Assembly (NCBI GenBank): GCA_003971905.1
Contig: RSEE01000053.1
Span: forward strand, 186,001 to 250,000
Source of the DNA: Moniliella sp. 'wahieum'
Taxonomy: Eukaryota; Basidiomycota; Moniliellomycetes; Moniliellales; Moniliellaceae
DNA length: 64,000 nucleotides
Direction of reading: 5' to 3'
The position numbers and the translations under genes are program-made. The notes below the pieces were generated by a model, which was not told the origin of the DNA, searched no databases, and saw nothing but the letters and a program-made list of their open reading frames with translations. This document shows positions 12,101 to 22,671 of this stretch, one piece after another. Within the stretch, counting starts at the first letter, position 1. Every line of letters starts with the position of its first letter.

Positions 12101-13330
12101 CAAACTGCAAACGGCCACAAAGAAGGCAAAGAGGATGATCCGCATGACCAGATGTCGGCGCTGTACCCACGTACGACTTTTCCGCTAACGATCTCAGGAG
12201 AAGCATAATGCGGACTACGCATGACGTATCCAACATACGACCCGAGTGTTGGAGTGCTGCCATGCCAAAAATCAGCGATCTTGACTTGGCGCTTGTCCTT
12301 GACAAAAGGAGATTTCGGGTTTGAGGTCACGGTGACAGATGTTGAAGGAGGACAGTGGTCCACACCAAACATGATTTGCCGGAAGTAGTCGCGGGCCGTG
12401 TTAACCTCAAGGCGACCACAGGCGACCAGGTGATCGAACAACTCGCCGCCCTCGACATATTCCATGATGAGATAAGAACCTTCTTGGTCTCATACACATC
12501 AATCAGGGAAAGTAAGTTGTCGTGCTTGATCAGTTCATCACAATGATTCACGCTCAATGCCCACTTCCATCTTGTGAAGACGCTTCTGGACCTCGGGTCC
12601 CGTGCCACTGGCGGCCAGCTTGGACTCAAGCTGGTAGCGGGGATGATCTTGACGGCAGCCTTGACCCCCGTTTTCACATGATGGGCGAGACGGACTCGAC
12701 CTGAGATACAGTTAGCACACGCATTCATATGACCGTCACTGCCAGAGGGGGAGAGTCAGACACACCAGAGGCACCAGTGCCAATCAGGGCGCCGATCTGC
12801 CAAGGACCAATCATGGCAGGATCGTTGAATTCGCGTTTTTTTCTCTTTCAAGACGGGTGGTGGGACGAGGGCGTTCCGCACGGCAGAAGAGGAATGCTGG
12901 TCGAGGTGAGGAGCGGGTGTGGGGGCTGAGGCGCGGTCGCGGCGGATGTGCGAATGCGGCCAGTGGGTGCAGCAGCCGTGCTGGGAGGGGGCGGGGGGCG
13001 GCGACTGGCCTGGACTTGGCCGGAGGCTGGGGGGCAGCTGCATAGGGCATGGGCTTGGCAGGGGCAGGGCAGAGGAGGAGGACGAAGATGCATGTGTGGG
13101 TTTAGCGGGAGGGGGGGCCAACAGGGGGCGGTTTGCGGGTCAAGCTTGGCGGCGGCCCAGGCCTCCGAGAAGAGAGGCTCGACGGGAGGTGGAGGGGAGG
13201 AGGCGGAGGAGGCGGAAGCAGGGGCGGTGACGGGGGCGGGGGCAGATGCCAGGACAGGCGCGGGGGCAAAGGAGGCGGCATGAGCGGGCGAAGGAGCGCG
13301 GCGGGCCGACTGAAGCTGGGCAAACGCCAT
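9148..13330 (-). CDS. Gin4/Hsl1/Kcc4-type Ser/Thr protein kinase
   Basis: CAMK-family kinase of the NIM1-related group that in fungi acts at septins and the bud neck and controls the G2/M transition (family knowledge). The N-terminus from 13330 is an Ala/Pro-rich leader (MAFAQLQSARRAPSP). The kinase domain begins GPWQIGALIGTGASG and continues GRVRLAHHVKTG after an intron at 12701-12765, so the intron splits the glycine loop. The VAIK-type lysine (AAVKIIP), EYVEGGELFDHL, HRDLKPE, DFG (disrupted), SPHYASPEIV, FDDPNMSTLLQKVKDG and MLIVDPRKRYTMAEIL follow in order. A long low-complexity linker leads to a C-terminal segment at about 9150-9500 (RIKFLHERGS, RVEVCP) resembling the KA1-like tail of these kinases. 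Total coding length is about 1,370 codons, usual for the group. The catalytic core contains several one-base frame breaks within about 130 bp. Confidence 0.82.
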
Positions 13331-13745
13331 GGTGCGCAGGCTGTGCGAGGCGGCTGTGCGAGGGGCGAAGGCGGAGGGCGGTAGGAAACGGGAAGCGTAC
13401 GGGGGGGCGGGGGTGGTGGGTGGCAGCCGACGGGGTCAGGAAGGGCTGCGGGCAAGGCAGGTGGGGCGGTCGGGGGGGGGGGAGGGGTGCTTCGGCTGCC
13501 GCGTCTGGCGTCTGGCTCGGGTCTGCGCACAATTGGCGCTGTGCTCGATCTGCTGTGCCCCAGGTTCGCTCGGCCGGGCAGGATGCAGGAGCAAACCAAC
13601 ACGGCTGGCTGGCTGGCTGGCTGCCGCATGCCATCCAATTACCACTCACCCTCTGCTGCCGCGCCAGCCTCGCTTGCTGCTGCGCTGTGGACACCAACAC
13701 ACGCCCGCCCCGCACAGCGGCAGTCACCTGCCCACCGGTTACCGG

Positions 13746-13815
13746 TCATCGATCAACGCTGAGGCACAGCGCTCCGCGCCGGTCCGGTCCCTAGTCACTA
13801 GTCACTAGTCAGCAG
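13746..13815. repeat. Heptad arrays with mixed cores (CCGG, TCGA, CTAG)
   Basis: CCGGTTA and CCGGTCA run straight into TCGATCA and ACGCTGA near 13732-13766, keeping the 7-nt register while the core changes. TCACTAG, TCACTAG, TCAGCAG follow at 13795-13815. Confidence 0.75.
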
Positions 13816-13868
13816 CCCACACCGGTCGCCGCGTCACCACCCCGGCCATCGACATCAAATATCAAGCA

Positions 13869-13889
13869 TCGATCATCGATCATGCATCA
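13869..13889. repeat. Heptad array TCGATCA/TCGATCA/TGCATCA
   Basis: Two TCGA units are followed in register by a TGCA unit, each ending in TCA. Confidence 0.85.
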
Positions 13890-15119
13890 TGCCTCTGCTC
13901 CAAACCAGCACAGCACCCGTGCTCAGTGCCAGCGCTCCAGCTGGGGCACGGCGTGAGCCTGTGAGAGCTTGCGGTGCGTTCTGAGACGCCGCTGCCCACC
14001 AACACCTGGGCCAACGCGCCAACGCCCAAGCACGCACCATGTGCATGCGATCGGTTGGACCACCCGCTCGCATGGCGCCTGTATGCGCTGCTCCCCCCAT
14101 TCCAGTCACAGCTGTGCCTGCGCTGCCCCCCACCGCTGCCCAAATGCGAATTCGGGTGTCGAACTTTGCTCACATGCACAGCGCTCAGCCGGGGCGCCTG
14201 AGCGCACATGCCGCCACAGCCCCACAAGGCACAACCCCCTACTGCCTGCCGCTACTGGCGCGGACGAAAGGTGTTGAGATCCGTGGCTGTTCGCCGCCGC
14301 GCCAGCTCCGCATCACGTGCCGCCCCCTGGCAGCTGCCCCAGCCGGGCACGTGGCCGATGTGAGGAGACCCGGCGCAGCCACTTGCCTAGTGTGTGTGGT
14401 GTGTTGCTCTTCCTCCCCCGATCTCCGTCCAAGCCCCGCTGAGCACCAGTGCTGAGCCAGAGCGCTTGCAGCGCTACAGCGCCTGCGCCGCAGGCCTCCG
14501 GCTCATAACTCGTACTCGGCGCATCTGCCTAAGCCTCACATGTCACAGCCCTCAGGGCCGCAGGCCGCAATGCACCACCACACAGTTCCCAGTTGAACAC
14601 AGACTCCACCATCCCACCTCTTCCACAGCCTCCACCGCCGCCACCACCCGCACGCCACCACCCACCCTGGAAGCAGGAACACACCACGCAAAACCCACCT
14701 TTCCCGTCTCTGGCCTCCACCACACCAGCCCCACCCGAACCACCCCATTCTGCGTGTGTTTCAATTTCAAGTTAGACGTGTCTATGAGACAGGTACAGTG
14801 CCCATGCAACACGTGTCACACTTCACGCATGTGTATGATGCATGGTGCGGCGTATGGAGCACGCATGATACCATGCATCTGGCGACCTTTTCAGAGAGCT
14901 ATGCAGGTATATGCGTTACTTTTGCCTCCACACACCCGTGCACGGGGCACTCTTCGGCTCGCTCCAGCCGCCTGAGCCTGACACGTGTCCAGCTTCAAGC
15001 TTCACGAGCTTCCAGCTTGCTCTGCTCAAAGCGTTTGGACAACTCAGATCTCAACGTTCTCAACAGATATCAGGATCTCAGATGCATTGAGCGAGTTGAG
15101 AGCGTTGAACGTATGTTAA

Positions 15120-15140
15120 ACGTTGAACGTTGAACGTTGA
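15120..15140. repeat. Heptad array ACGTTGA x3
   Basis: Three exact ACGTTGA copies with a degenerate fourth (ACGATGT). Related GTTGA words lie in the preceding 60 bp. Confidence 0.9.
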
Positions 15141-15242
15141 ACGATGTGAAGAAACGTATTCAACACGTATACTCAAACGACTCGACACTCAACCACTCAG
15201 TATGAGTACAGTGGCTCGTGTGTCCGTTCCTTCAATCCCTCT

Positions 15243-15338
15243 TCAGGCCTCAGGCCTTCAAGCTACTCACTAGTCACTAGTCACCAGTCACTAGTCACTA
15301 GTCAGTAGTCACTAGTCAGTAGCTTCAATAGTCACTAC
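15243..15338. repeat. Longest heptad array (TCAGGCC then TCACTAG)
   Basis: Two TCAGGCC units (15243-15256), then eight consecutive 7-mers at 15267-15322: TCACTAG, TCACTAG, TCACCAG, TCACTAG, TCACTAG, TCAGTAG, TCACTAG, TCAGTAG. A last TCACTAC lies at 15332-15338. One- or two-base slips separate the blocks. Confidence 0.92.
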
Positions 15339-15644
15339 AGGCCTAGGAGTTCCGTTGCTTTTTCGCTTCCGTTTTCCTTTTGTTCCGCAACCTCCACAGC
15401 CTGATGGCGGCTGTGTGGCTGCTTATTGATGTTCCACTATAGGCGTTGTTGGTTGGCTTTTAGACCACCACCACCACCACCACCACCAGTGCGATTGCAT
15501 CACCCTCAAGGATCAGGTGTGTCATCAGGACACCAAATCTCATCAAACGTTCAACACACTCACGCAACCACTCAAACGGTTCACGTTCAAGCTTCATGCT
15601 TCAAGCTTCACGCTTTTTCAAGCGAGCACCACTTTGAATTCATC

Positions 15645-15773
15645 ACTGACAAAGCTTAAGGCTTGGGACAGGGAAACACTACGCCTATAAACCGACCATT
15701 CATCTTGCGTGTGTTACTTGGTAGCGCCACCACGCTAGGGGGAACCACGGGATCGCCAAGATATCAGGACCCT
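15645..15773 (+). repeat. Dispersed repeat, copy 1 (129 bp)
   Basis: Runs from ACTGACAAAGCTTAAG to GATATCAGGACCCT and aligns by eye over its whole length with 32484-32611, with scattered substitutions and a few indels. Shared landmarks are GGGACAGGGA, TTCATCTTGCG, AGCGCCACCA and GGATCGCCA. No coding potential is recognised. It may be a degenerate transposon fragment or a short non-autonomous element. Confidence 0.8.
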
Positions 15774-15911
15774 TGGTGCTCGCCATCGATCCCGTATCCG
15801 AGGTAGCGCGTGTGACACGGATGAACGTTGAACGTATAGTAGACTAGAGGACCACCGGGCCTACGACCCGGTATGCGTACTCCTCGTGTTTTCCGTGCGT
15901 CTGTACTGAAG

Positions 15912-15932
15912 GGCTGGGGCTTCGCCCCAGCC
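15912..15932. other. Perfect 9-bp stem-loop
   Basis: GGCTGGGGC (15912-15920), a 3-nt loop TTC, then GCCCCAGCC (15924-15932). It lies 140 bp after the dispersed repeat and far from any gene I can support. Confidence 0.75.
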
Positions 15933-16552
15933 TTCTCCGTGTTGGTTGCGAACACCCCACGGCCATCTTTCCCCCCTGGTCCAACCGTTCCATAGGCCCC
16001 TTTCCCCACTCCCCGCGTCTACCGGTCCATCGTCAACAGAGACTCCAGCACGCGACAGGGAACCGTCCCAAAGCAGGGGGATGTAGGGTTAGGTGGATTT
16101 ATACCCAATGTGTGGTGCTGAGGCGAGTGGCTGAGCTACACGTGCTATTAGGTCAGAACTTGGCATCGAGCTCTCTGTTTTATTATGAATTCAAAAGGGG
16201 GATATCAGTGTAATAACTTTTTTATAAGTCAGGGTTGGGTCTTTGCAATGTGTGACATGTATGTGACGACATGTGGTTTGCCAAGGGGTTGAAAGCACCC
16301 CCCCCCCCCGATGCGTTGGCACCGACAGTCCCTCTATATTCCTGCTCTCTCACCGTCCCACAGCTCCGAACCTCTGCTGAAAGTGTGAACTCTCTGAGAC
16401 CTCACAGATCTCACCTCTCATTTCTCTCTCTCAGCTTTTGCTTCACTAATAACTCACTGCTCCAGTCAGTAAAAGTCACGAATAGTACAGTCTAGTTCCT
16501 GTACATCGACCAGCAGAAAGGGGAAATAAGAATAACGCTGCATTTTATGTAC

Positions 16553-16595
16553 CCCTGTCCCAGCCTTAAGCTCTGTCAATGATATGGATGCAGAA
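16553..16595 (-). repeat. Dispersed repeat, partial copy 3
   Basis: Read on the minus strand this matches the left end of the family: CATTGACAGAGCTTAAGGCT then GGGACAGGGG, preceded by TTCTGCATCC as in the copy at 32484. Similarity stops after about 40 bp. Confidence 0.65.
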
Positions 16596-16839
16596 GGGAG
16601 AGGGGTCTTTGCGTCCAGCGCGATCTATGCTATCCCATCGCTGCTCTTGAACGATTAATCATCGATCATCGAAGACTACCCTCAAGTGGCGTGTGGTCTG
16701 TGCGGCCACACCCTAACAACGCTGCGTATAACGCGCAAGCTTGAAGAGCTTGAGGCGGTTTAGGTACACAGAGATTGACGTTTTGATAGTTGAGTCTCAA
16801 CGTTGAGATGCGTTTTACACGTTTTGAAGTTGGGGTTCA

Positions 16840-16860
16840 AAGTTCAACGTTCAACGTTCA
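16840..16860. repeat. Heptad array AAGTTCA/ACGTTCA x2
   Basis: AAGTTCA, ACGTTCA, ACGTTCA in register, followed by GCGC/AGCT-rich TCA/TGA words to about 16885. Confidence 0.85.
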
Positions 16861-17166
16861 GCGCGCTCAGCTGAGCAGCCTGAGCGCTTAACGTTAGTTG
16901 TGTGTTGATCACGTTGATCCACAATCTCTTATTGCTTTGTAGGAGGCCCCTTTGTTGCTTTTTCAGGAGTGTGAGACTGACTGTGACTACAGACTCGGGC
17001 CTGTTAGGACTATTGGGGCTCGGATCAGAGCTTGGAGTTTGGGGCCTCTCTTTTCGTGACTCGTTTGCGGCAAAAGCTTCGGATCTTCCGAAGGTGCCGT
17101 GTGGCCAAAAATACCTTCTCACCCCAAGAACTCTTCGCTCTGGATATGGCGGGGCATAACGCATAA

Positions 17167-17194
17167 CCGGTAACCGGTAATCAGTAAGTGGTAA
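17167..17194. repeat. Heptad array CCGGTAA/TCAGTAA/GTGGTAA
   Basis: CCGGTAA, CCGGTAA, TCAGTAA, GTGGTAA in one register. Here the trailing triplet is TAA and the first part drifts. Confidence 0.85.
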
Positions 17195-18218
17195 CCGATA
17201 TAACCGGCGTGATCGGGTTCAACCTTGAAGCTTGAATTTAAGTCCGACCATAGGCCACCATCACACCAATAATTCCAGTCTACTCCCCGGTTTGTGACTC
17301 AAGCTCGCTCGCCCAAAACGCGTGGAACGACGATGTGAAGATGTCGACATTATAATGTCCTCTCTGCCGCAAAAACGCCATCGACAAGTGGCATAAGCCA
17401 GCCACATGGATGCATCCGCCTCCCACAGTTTCCTGTTGCCATCCGCCTGGGAGCTTCATAGGTTAGTTCAGTTCATCATCGTTCAGGCAATGATAGATGC
17501 ACAGAGGTTGTGATTAGGTTAATTTTGTAGGCGATGTTCTCCTTCCTGGATGATGGTGGGCTTCTTCCTTTCCTGCATGGCGAATATAAGGGGGCGATGG
17601 GGGTGACCCGTAGCCATCACACAGCATATGTCGGCATCCATCCCACAGGCCGTCACGAGACTCGAAGACACCTGAGAATATAGCAAAAGGAATGACAGTG
17701 GATTGTACATCACACGTTCATTACAGACAGGGTCCTCAGTCCTTGTAGTATACCCCCCTGCTCCTCTTGCACCATCAGTACTACTCAGTGAGTCCGCAGC
17801 CTTTTTCCAACTCTGCTGTTTGCACCACTAATCGTCCCGTTGCAGCCAGTTGTGAAGGCGCGTTACGATGGCAGACACAACATGCGTCTTGACGGATGCG
17901 AACAGGGAGGCACTAATAAGTATTTCTCATGGGAAAAGCAGACAAAAGCCAGGGGTACAAAATGGTCATGCAGGGGAGCAGATTCGAGGAGCCAAAGGGT
18001 TTAGAAGGACTTCATTTGCCAATCACATGCGGGAGCAGATTTTGGATTAATGTGGGTAAAAATACAGGCAAAGCGTCAAGGTGGTGGGAGATCGTCAAGA
18101 GCGTCAAGAGGAGCAAGGCATGAAGAACAGAGGTGCAACCGACATTGTGCTAGACTGGGAAGGAAACGCGACGAGAAACAAAGGAGAACGACGGATAGGG
18201 AAAAAAGGGTTGGTTCGT

Positions 18219-20554
18219 TTACCACGGCAGATCGGCCGGGAAGAATATGGCAAGGATCAAGCTCGCAACGCCTAAGGCGCAGGCCACAGTCAGTAGCGCT
18301 TGTCCAGCCCAGCAAGTCTGACCTCGTCCGGGCCAGGCAACAAAAGAGACCAAAAGCAGGCCCGGAAGGGCCGTCAGGGCTCCCACGAGCGATGCAAGGA
18401 ACCGTACTTCCTGTGCACAACAGGCGCCGCCAGTGGTGCTCACACCTAACGCCAAAAAGCGGATCAAATTCTTGCACGCCTTGGTCCAAGGATCAAACTT
18501 GCCGCTTCGTCCTGGCAGCCAACGTTGCTCGGTCCAATGGATCGCGCGGCCCAAATGAGTGGGCGATTGGAATACAAGCGCGCCCGCAGCAATCGCTTTG
18601 AAAATCAATCCCAGTTGGGGAGGGAGCAAGTCCAGGGCCGATGGAGCGAGGGGATAGGCAGAAATGTCATGATAGCGCGACGCCCAAGTCCGCCAAGGGG
18701 GCGATGACAACACGAGCAGTGCGCTCAGACCAAGTAGAGGGGGAAGAAGCGCCCGTGTAGCGTGGGCCGGATAAACCATCCGTGTCACTAGATCCGGGAC
18801 AGGCGCGAGATGGCACAGAGCAAGGCATGTGATAGGAATGAGCGAAACAGGGGGGAGCAAGGTAACACCTTGAGGTTGGAGAAGGTGTAATGCAAATAAG
18901 GTCCCGAGCAGGACCACCGCCAGACCCATCTCGGCCAAAACGCCAATTAACTTCACCCACTTTCGATGGCGAGACAGGACGGAGGGGAGTAATCCGACAC
19001 CGCAGAGTACCACGTACACCCACGATGGTGGAGGGAAGGTGAAGAGACGGGTGACGGTGTGTGGTGGCGGATGAGGGGCTTGAGTAGCCACGGTAATCTC
19101 GGGTGAGGAAGAATACCCGCCGCGCTCTTGTGGATCCATGACAAGGTTGACCAAGTCGGAAACATAGGCAGCAGCCAGAGCGAGATTAATGGCTGCCATG
19201 CCCAAGGACCCCAAAACGCCCAATACACCATTCAGCGTATGAGAAGGGTTAGGGGTAAGACGAGCGTGGGCAAGAACATACGTTGCCAGAAGGGCGACCA
19301 ATGCGGCTGCTAAGATGACATAGGACATGCCCATCGCCCCCGCGCCCGGACTCAGGAGCAAAAGGGGGATGGGAGTGAGAAAGTATCGTGTGTAGAGTAG
19401 ACATGTCCTGGCCGTCGATCGCAAACGCACGGGTCGGACAGGACGCGAGGGACGATAGTCGAGGAAAGTGTAGCTCCTGTTACCGACGGAGTCGGGGAGT
19501 AACAAGGGCGTATGTTCCCCCTCGGCCCAACTGGACCGAATTCGATCATAGGCCCACGATGCCGAGTCAAGGTAACGCTCTACTACCGATAGCGGCCTGC
19601 TAACAGCAGAGGCCGCAACCAAATTCGACAGCGATTCAGACCTAGAGTTGAGGTCCGAGCCTGTCCAGGACCGATGCGGGCTCTGATGAGTAGAGTGGTA
19701 CGGACTGGCATGAGAGAGAGGAAAAAGTGCACTCCGATTGTCTGACTCGTCTTCTTCCCATTCGTCTTCGGAGTCCATCCATTCCCGCGACTCATCGGGG
19801 ACGAGGAGATATGCTGTGGTGGTAGCTTGTGGGACCAGAAGTGGTGAGGAAGTCACGGGAGCCAGACGGGAGAGCGAAGGCTGACGTGACATGGATCGGG
19901 CACGCGAGACGGACCGAGACGCAGCCCTCACCCGCGACAAGGAGCGTGTAGTAGATGGCGACCAAGCGGGAGGCGCGGGCGATGCGGACGGAGTGCGTTC
20001 ATAGAGGGAAGTTGCCCGTGATTCGGGGGGTGCGAAGTGCCCATACACGCAGAGGAAATCGATGAACGTGGGTAGTGTGGCCAGTTGAATTGGGTTTGGG
20101 GACTGCATCAAAGTAGAAGGACGCACAGCTAGAAAAGCGCGACGCAAAGCTCCAGGTGACCGGCCCAGGGCAGAACCAGTCAGTAGAAAGGCCCGTTTGG
20201 GCTCAACCAAAAGCGGAGGGCACGAGCTGCACGGGCTCTTCCACGGCCCCTGTCCGGGTCGAGGTGGACAGGATGCTGAGAAATTGCGACGCCAGCGAGG
20301 GAGTAAGATCTCTGGTGACGGTGGGCTCGTTTGCTGGCAGGCACACCTCGATCGTGGACCCAGCGATAAATGGGGCTAAGGATGAAGGAAGCTGGGGACG
20401 TGTGGGGGAGATATACTGGCGAGGGTTCGGGTTCGGGCTCAAGCTGAGGCTCAGGCGCAGAGGAGGGCCAATTGAGATGGCGGCGCACAATGACAGCCTT
20501 GGCCTGGTCCGTAATGGGCAGGAGAGACCAATCAAGGGCGCCCTCGTCGTCCAT
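18219..20554 (-). CDS. Divergent AVT3-like vacuolar amino acid transporter
   Basis: Multi-pass membrane protein, about 10-11 hydrophobic segments. The N-terminal cytosolic part starts MDDEGALDWSLLPITD at 20554 and includes GALRRAFLAV and PTFIDFLCVYGHFA, matching the GGFRR and FxxFLxxYGHFAGE landmarks of fungal AVT3/AVT4-type Aa_trans proteins (family knowledge). Near the C-terminus GRSGKFDPWTKACKNLIRF and FLASLVGALTALPG fit the conserved end of the same family. The residues usually forming TM1 (KSFVGTGVLFLP-like) are not recognisable; the corresponding stretch reads LLYTRYFLTPIPLLLLSPG. More than 660 codons are open without a break, unlike most neighbours. The join between the N-terminal segment and the rest (about 20200-20290) needs an intron or frame change. 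It would export amino acids from the vacuole if it works like AVT3. Confidence 0.65.
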
Positions 20555-21430
20555 GGTGGTGGAAGGAGTGGTGGCGGCGGGGTGGCGGCGATGGCGGCGA
20601 CGAGGAAAGGACAAGCACGCGGTACTTAAAAGTGCCGTCACATGCCGCATGCCAGTGCCAGGGCCCCTGCGCTGCAGCGCTGGGCCCAAAAAACTTTTCT
20701 CCATTCCATTCCGCCTGCACAGGCCTGCACCCGATCACCGATCAGCAGCCTCCCATCCCATGCGCTGGTCCTCGACGTCATCCCACTGCCCAGTCCAACT
20801 GCCCAGCCCCCCAAGGCAGGGTGGGGGAGGGGCGGCACCTCGTCACCACCACCATGCGTTGCGCGTCCATCCGGCCACATTCAACATCACCGGCCATACG
20901 TGACACGCGCCCCATCTTGTCACGCCAATCCCTGCCTTCAGTTCGACAAGATGGTCTAGGCAGCGTGTGCGCCCTCAACGTTCTCAACGTTCTCAGCACG
21001 CAGGCTGCAGGGCCAACAGCAGAGGGAGAAGGGCGAGGCATATATTCCCCGACGGTTAGGCCAACATGGAGCCAGTTAAGAAAGCGAACAGCCGACGGGC
21101 ACCCGGTCGGCCTAATCCGGCCTAACTTCGTCTCACGCGCCACCCATGGCTGGCTGAGGCAGTGCACGTGACTGCGAAAGTCAAACGTTCAACGTTCAAC
21201 AAGCTCCAAACACCCAGCCCGGAGGCGTGAGGTGGCCAGGGCCGGTGACCACGTGCACTTGAAGTGCGGGCAAGTGCATGCCCCCCGCCGCGGCATACGC
21301 TGGCCGATCACCACAACAGCCCCCACCACCCTCCCTCCACCTCCGCGCGCGCGCCGACACCCGGCAAACCCACCGGGACGGCTGCACACACGTGGCCCCC
21401 TCGCGCCCCCCCCCCACTGCCTTCCACTAC
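20555..21430. promoter_or_regulatory. Shared intergenic region of divergent AVT3-like and CDF genes
   Basis: An 880-bp head-to-head interval. It contains GGTTAGGCC (21054-21062) and its inverted partner (21119-21126), CTCAACGTT repeats at about 20974-20995 and ACGTTCA pairs at about 21184-21199. No gene is seen. Confidence 0.45.
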
Positions 21431-22671
21431 ATGTCCATGCCCTCCGCCCAAGCCCAAGCCTCATCGGTCGCACCAGCCATCGCCAGCGATGGCCAGCTCC
21501 GCGCCCGCGCCCCTGCACCTTCTGACCCTGCCCCCCCCCGGTTGAGGACGAGCATTCCCACCCTACAGACAGCCATGGCCATTTTCACCCCACCACCACC
21601 ACCACCACCACCAGGCGCAGAAGAAGGTGCACTGCTGCTGGGGGCATTGCAGGGCAAAGGTGACGCTGGCAGCCGCATCGCCTTGGTGGCCGTGATTACC
21701 AATGTGGTGCTAGCTGTGACCAAGGCGCTGGCCGGAACGTGGTTGCACAGCAGTGCGCTGATTGCAGATGCGGCTCACAGTGCCAGCGACACAGTGGCAG
21801 ACCTAGTTGCCTTGGTGTGTTGGCAAGCTGCCCAGGCGCCAGCCAACGATCGATGGCCACGCGGTCGAGGCCGGATCGAACCTTTTGGGGGCGTCCTCAT
21901 TGCTACTGTTCTAGCGGGTGCTGCTGGGATTGGATCCCATGCCGCCGGTCGTTTGCTGCCTTACCTCCCCCTTTGGCTCGCTCCCCTTGTCCGTCCCCTG
22001 ATTCAACTTTTGTCCCTTGGTCACGCACATCACCATGAACACGACGAGGAAGAACCCACCGATCCCTTGGCAATTCTCTTTGTACTTCTCGGCCTTGCCA
22101 CCAAAGAGTACCTCTACCGAGCTACAATGGCCGTGGCTAAGCGGGAAAACTCGAGTGTCCTGACCGCCAGCGCATTGCACCACCGCTCCGACAGCTTGGC
22201 CGAGGCTTTGGTTCTCGCGGCCCTCGTAGGGTCTTGGCTCGGCATCCCCGCTATTGACCCAATTGGAGGCGTGGCGGTAGCATGTGCGATTGGCTCCCAG
22301 GGCCTTGCCCTCATCGGTCCCGCTCTGGGACAGATTCTCGATCGGGTGTGCCTGCAACAGAGCGCGTCGCACTGGTTGAAACAATGAACAAGGCACTCCC
22401 CTTGGCCGTCCAGCAAGTGCCGCTGCTATTGGCCAATGGCACAAAGGCTGAGGTGGCCTACCGCGATTTGGCTGCAGTGCAAGGCAACTCAGGCATCTCA
22501 GCTTCTTTTGCTTTGGTACTTCCCCCCCAGACGAGCGTTGTCTGTGCTGCGGAGCTCGAGGCTGCACTCCGACGCCAGTTGAAGGCAGATATGCCCACAT
22601 TGGGACACATTAACGTTTCCTTTGTTCCTGCTTCAAATGTGTCACCATCACCATCATCCATTGGCTCTTGA
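21431..22671 (+). CDS. Cation diffusion facilitator (CDF/SLC30, MMT-like)
   Basis: Metal-proton antiporter of the CDF family. After a Pro-rich N-terminus come TM1 (ALVAVITNVVLAVTKALAG), then ADAAHSASDTVADLVAL with the HSxSD metal-site motif, RGRGRIEPFGG, a TM pair, a cytosolic His-rich loop (GHAHHHEHDEEE, about 22018-22056) and ALHHRSDSLAEALVL, which carries the second HxxxD site. RGRGRIEPFGG resembles the GHGKFE-type motif of mitochondrial MMT1/2 transporters, so iron or manganese handling in mitochondria is a fair guess, not proven. The tail continues in another frame after a G-run at about 22332-22340 (VPATERVALVETMNKALPL), ending at 22671. The start is uncertain: 21431 (MSMPSAQ) is chosen, but an in-frame ATG at 21278 would add an Arg-rich, presequence-like leader. 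Confidence 0.8.

Larger units (their letters stand above)
13331..18218. other. 4.9-kb gene-free interval with dense short repeats
   Basis: The region next to 13330 is the kinase promoter. No real gene is seen; many Pro/Ala- or Cys-rich reading frames here are chance products of GC-rich DNA. It carries at least six 7-nt-period arrays, one copy of the 129-bp dispersed repeat (15645-15773), a fragment of it on the other strand (16553-16595), a perfect stem-loop at 15912-15932, a CAC run at about 15471-15487, and AT-richer stretches around 16150-16520 and 17330-17720. Confidence 0.55.

Noticed and set aside
13102..13727. Pro-rich and Gly/Arg-rich frames on both strands
   Set aside because: Low-complexity GC-rich leader and promoter of the kinase gene; no motif, and both strands are open for compositional reasons.
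15243..15338. CRISPR-like array
   Set aside because: The unit is 7 nt with no unique spacers, the genome is eukaryotic and there are no cas genes.
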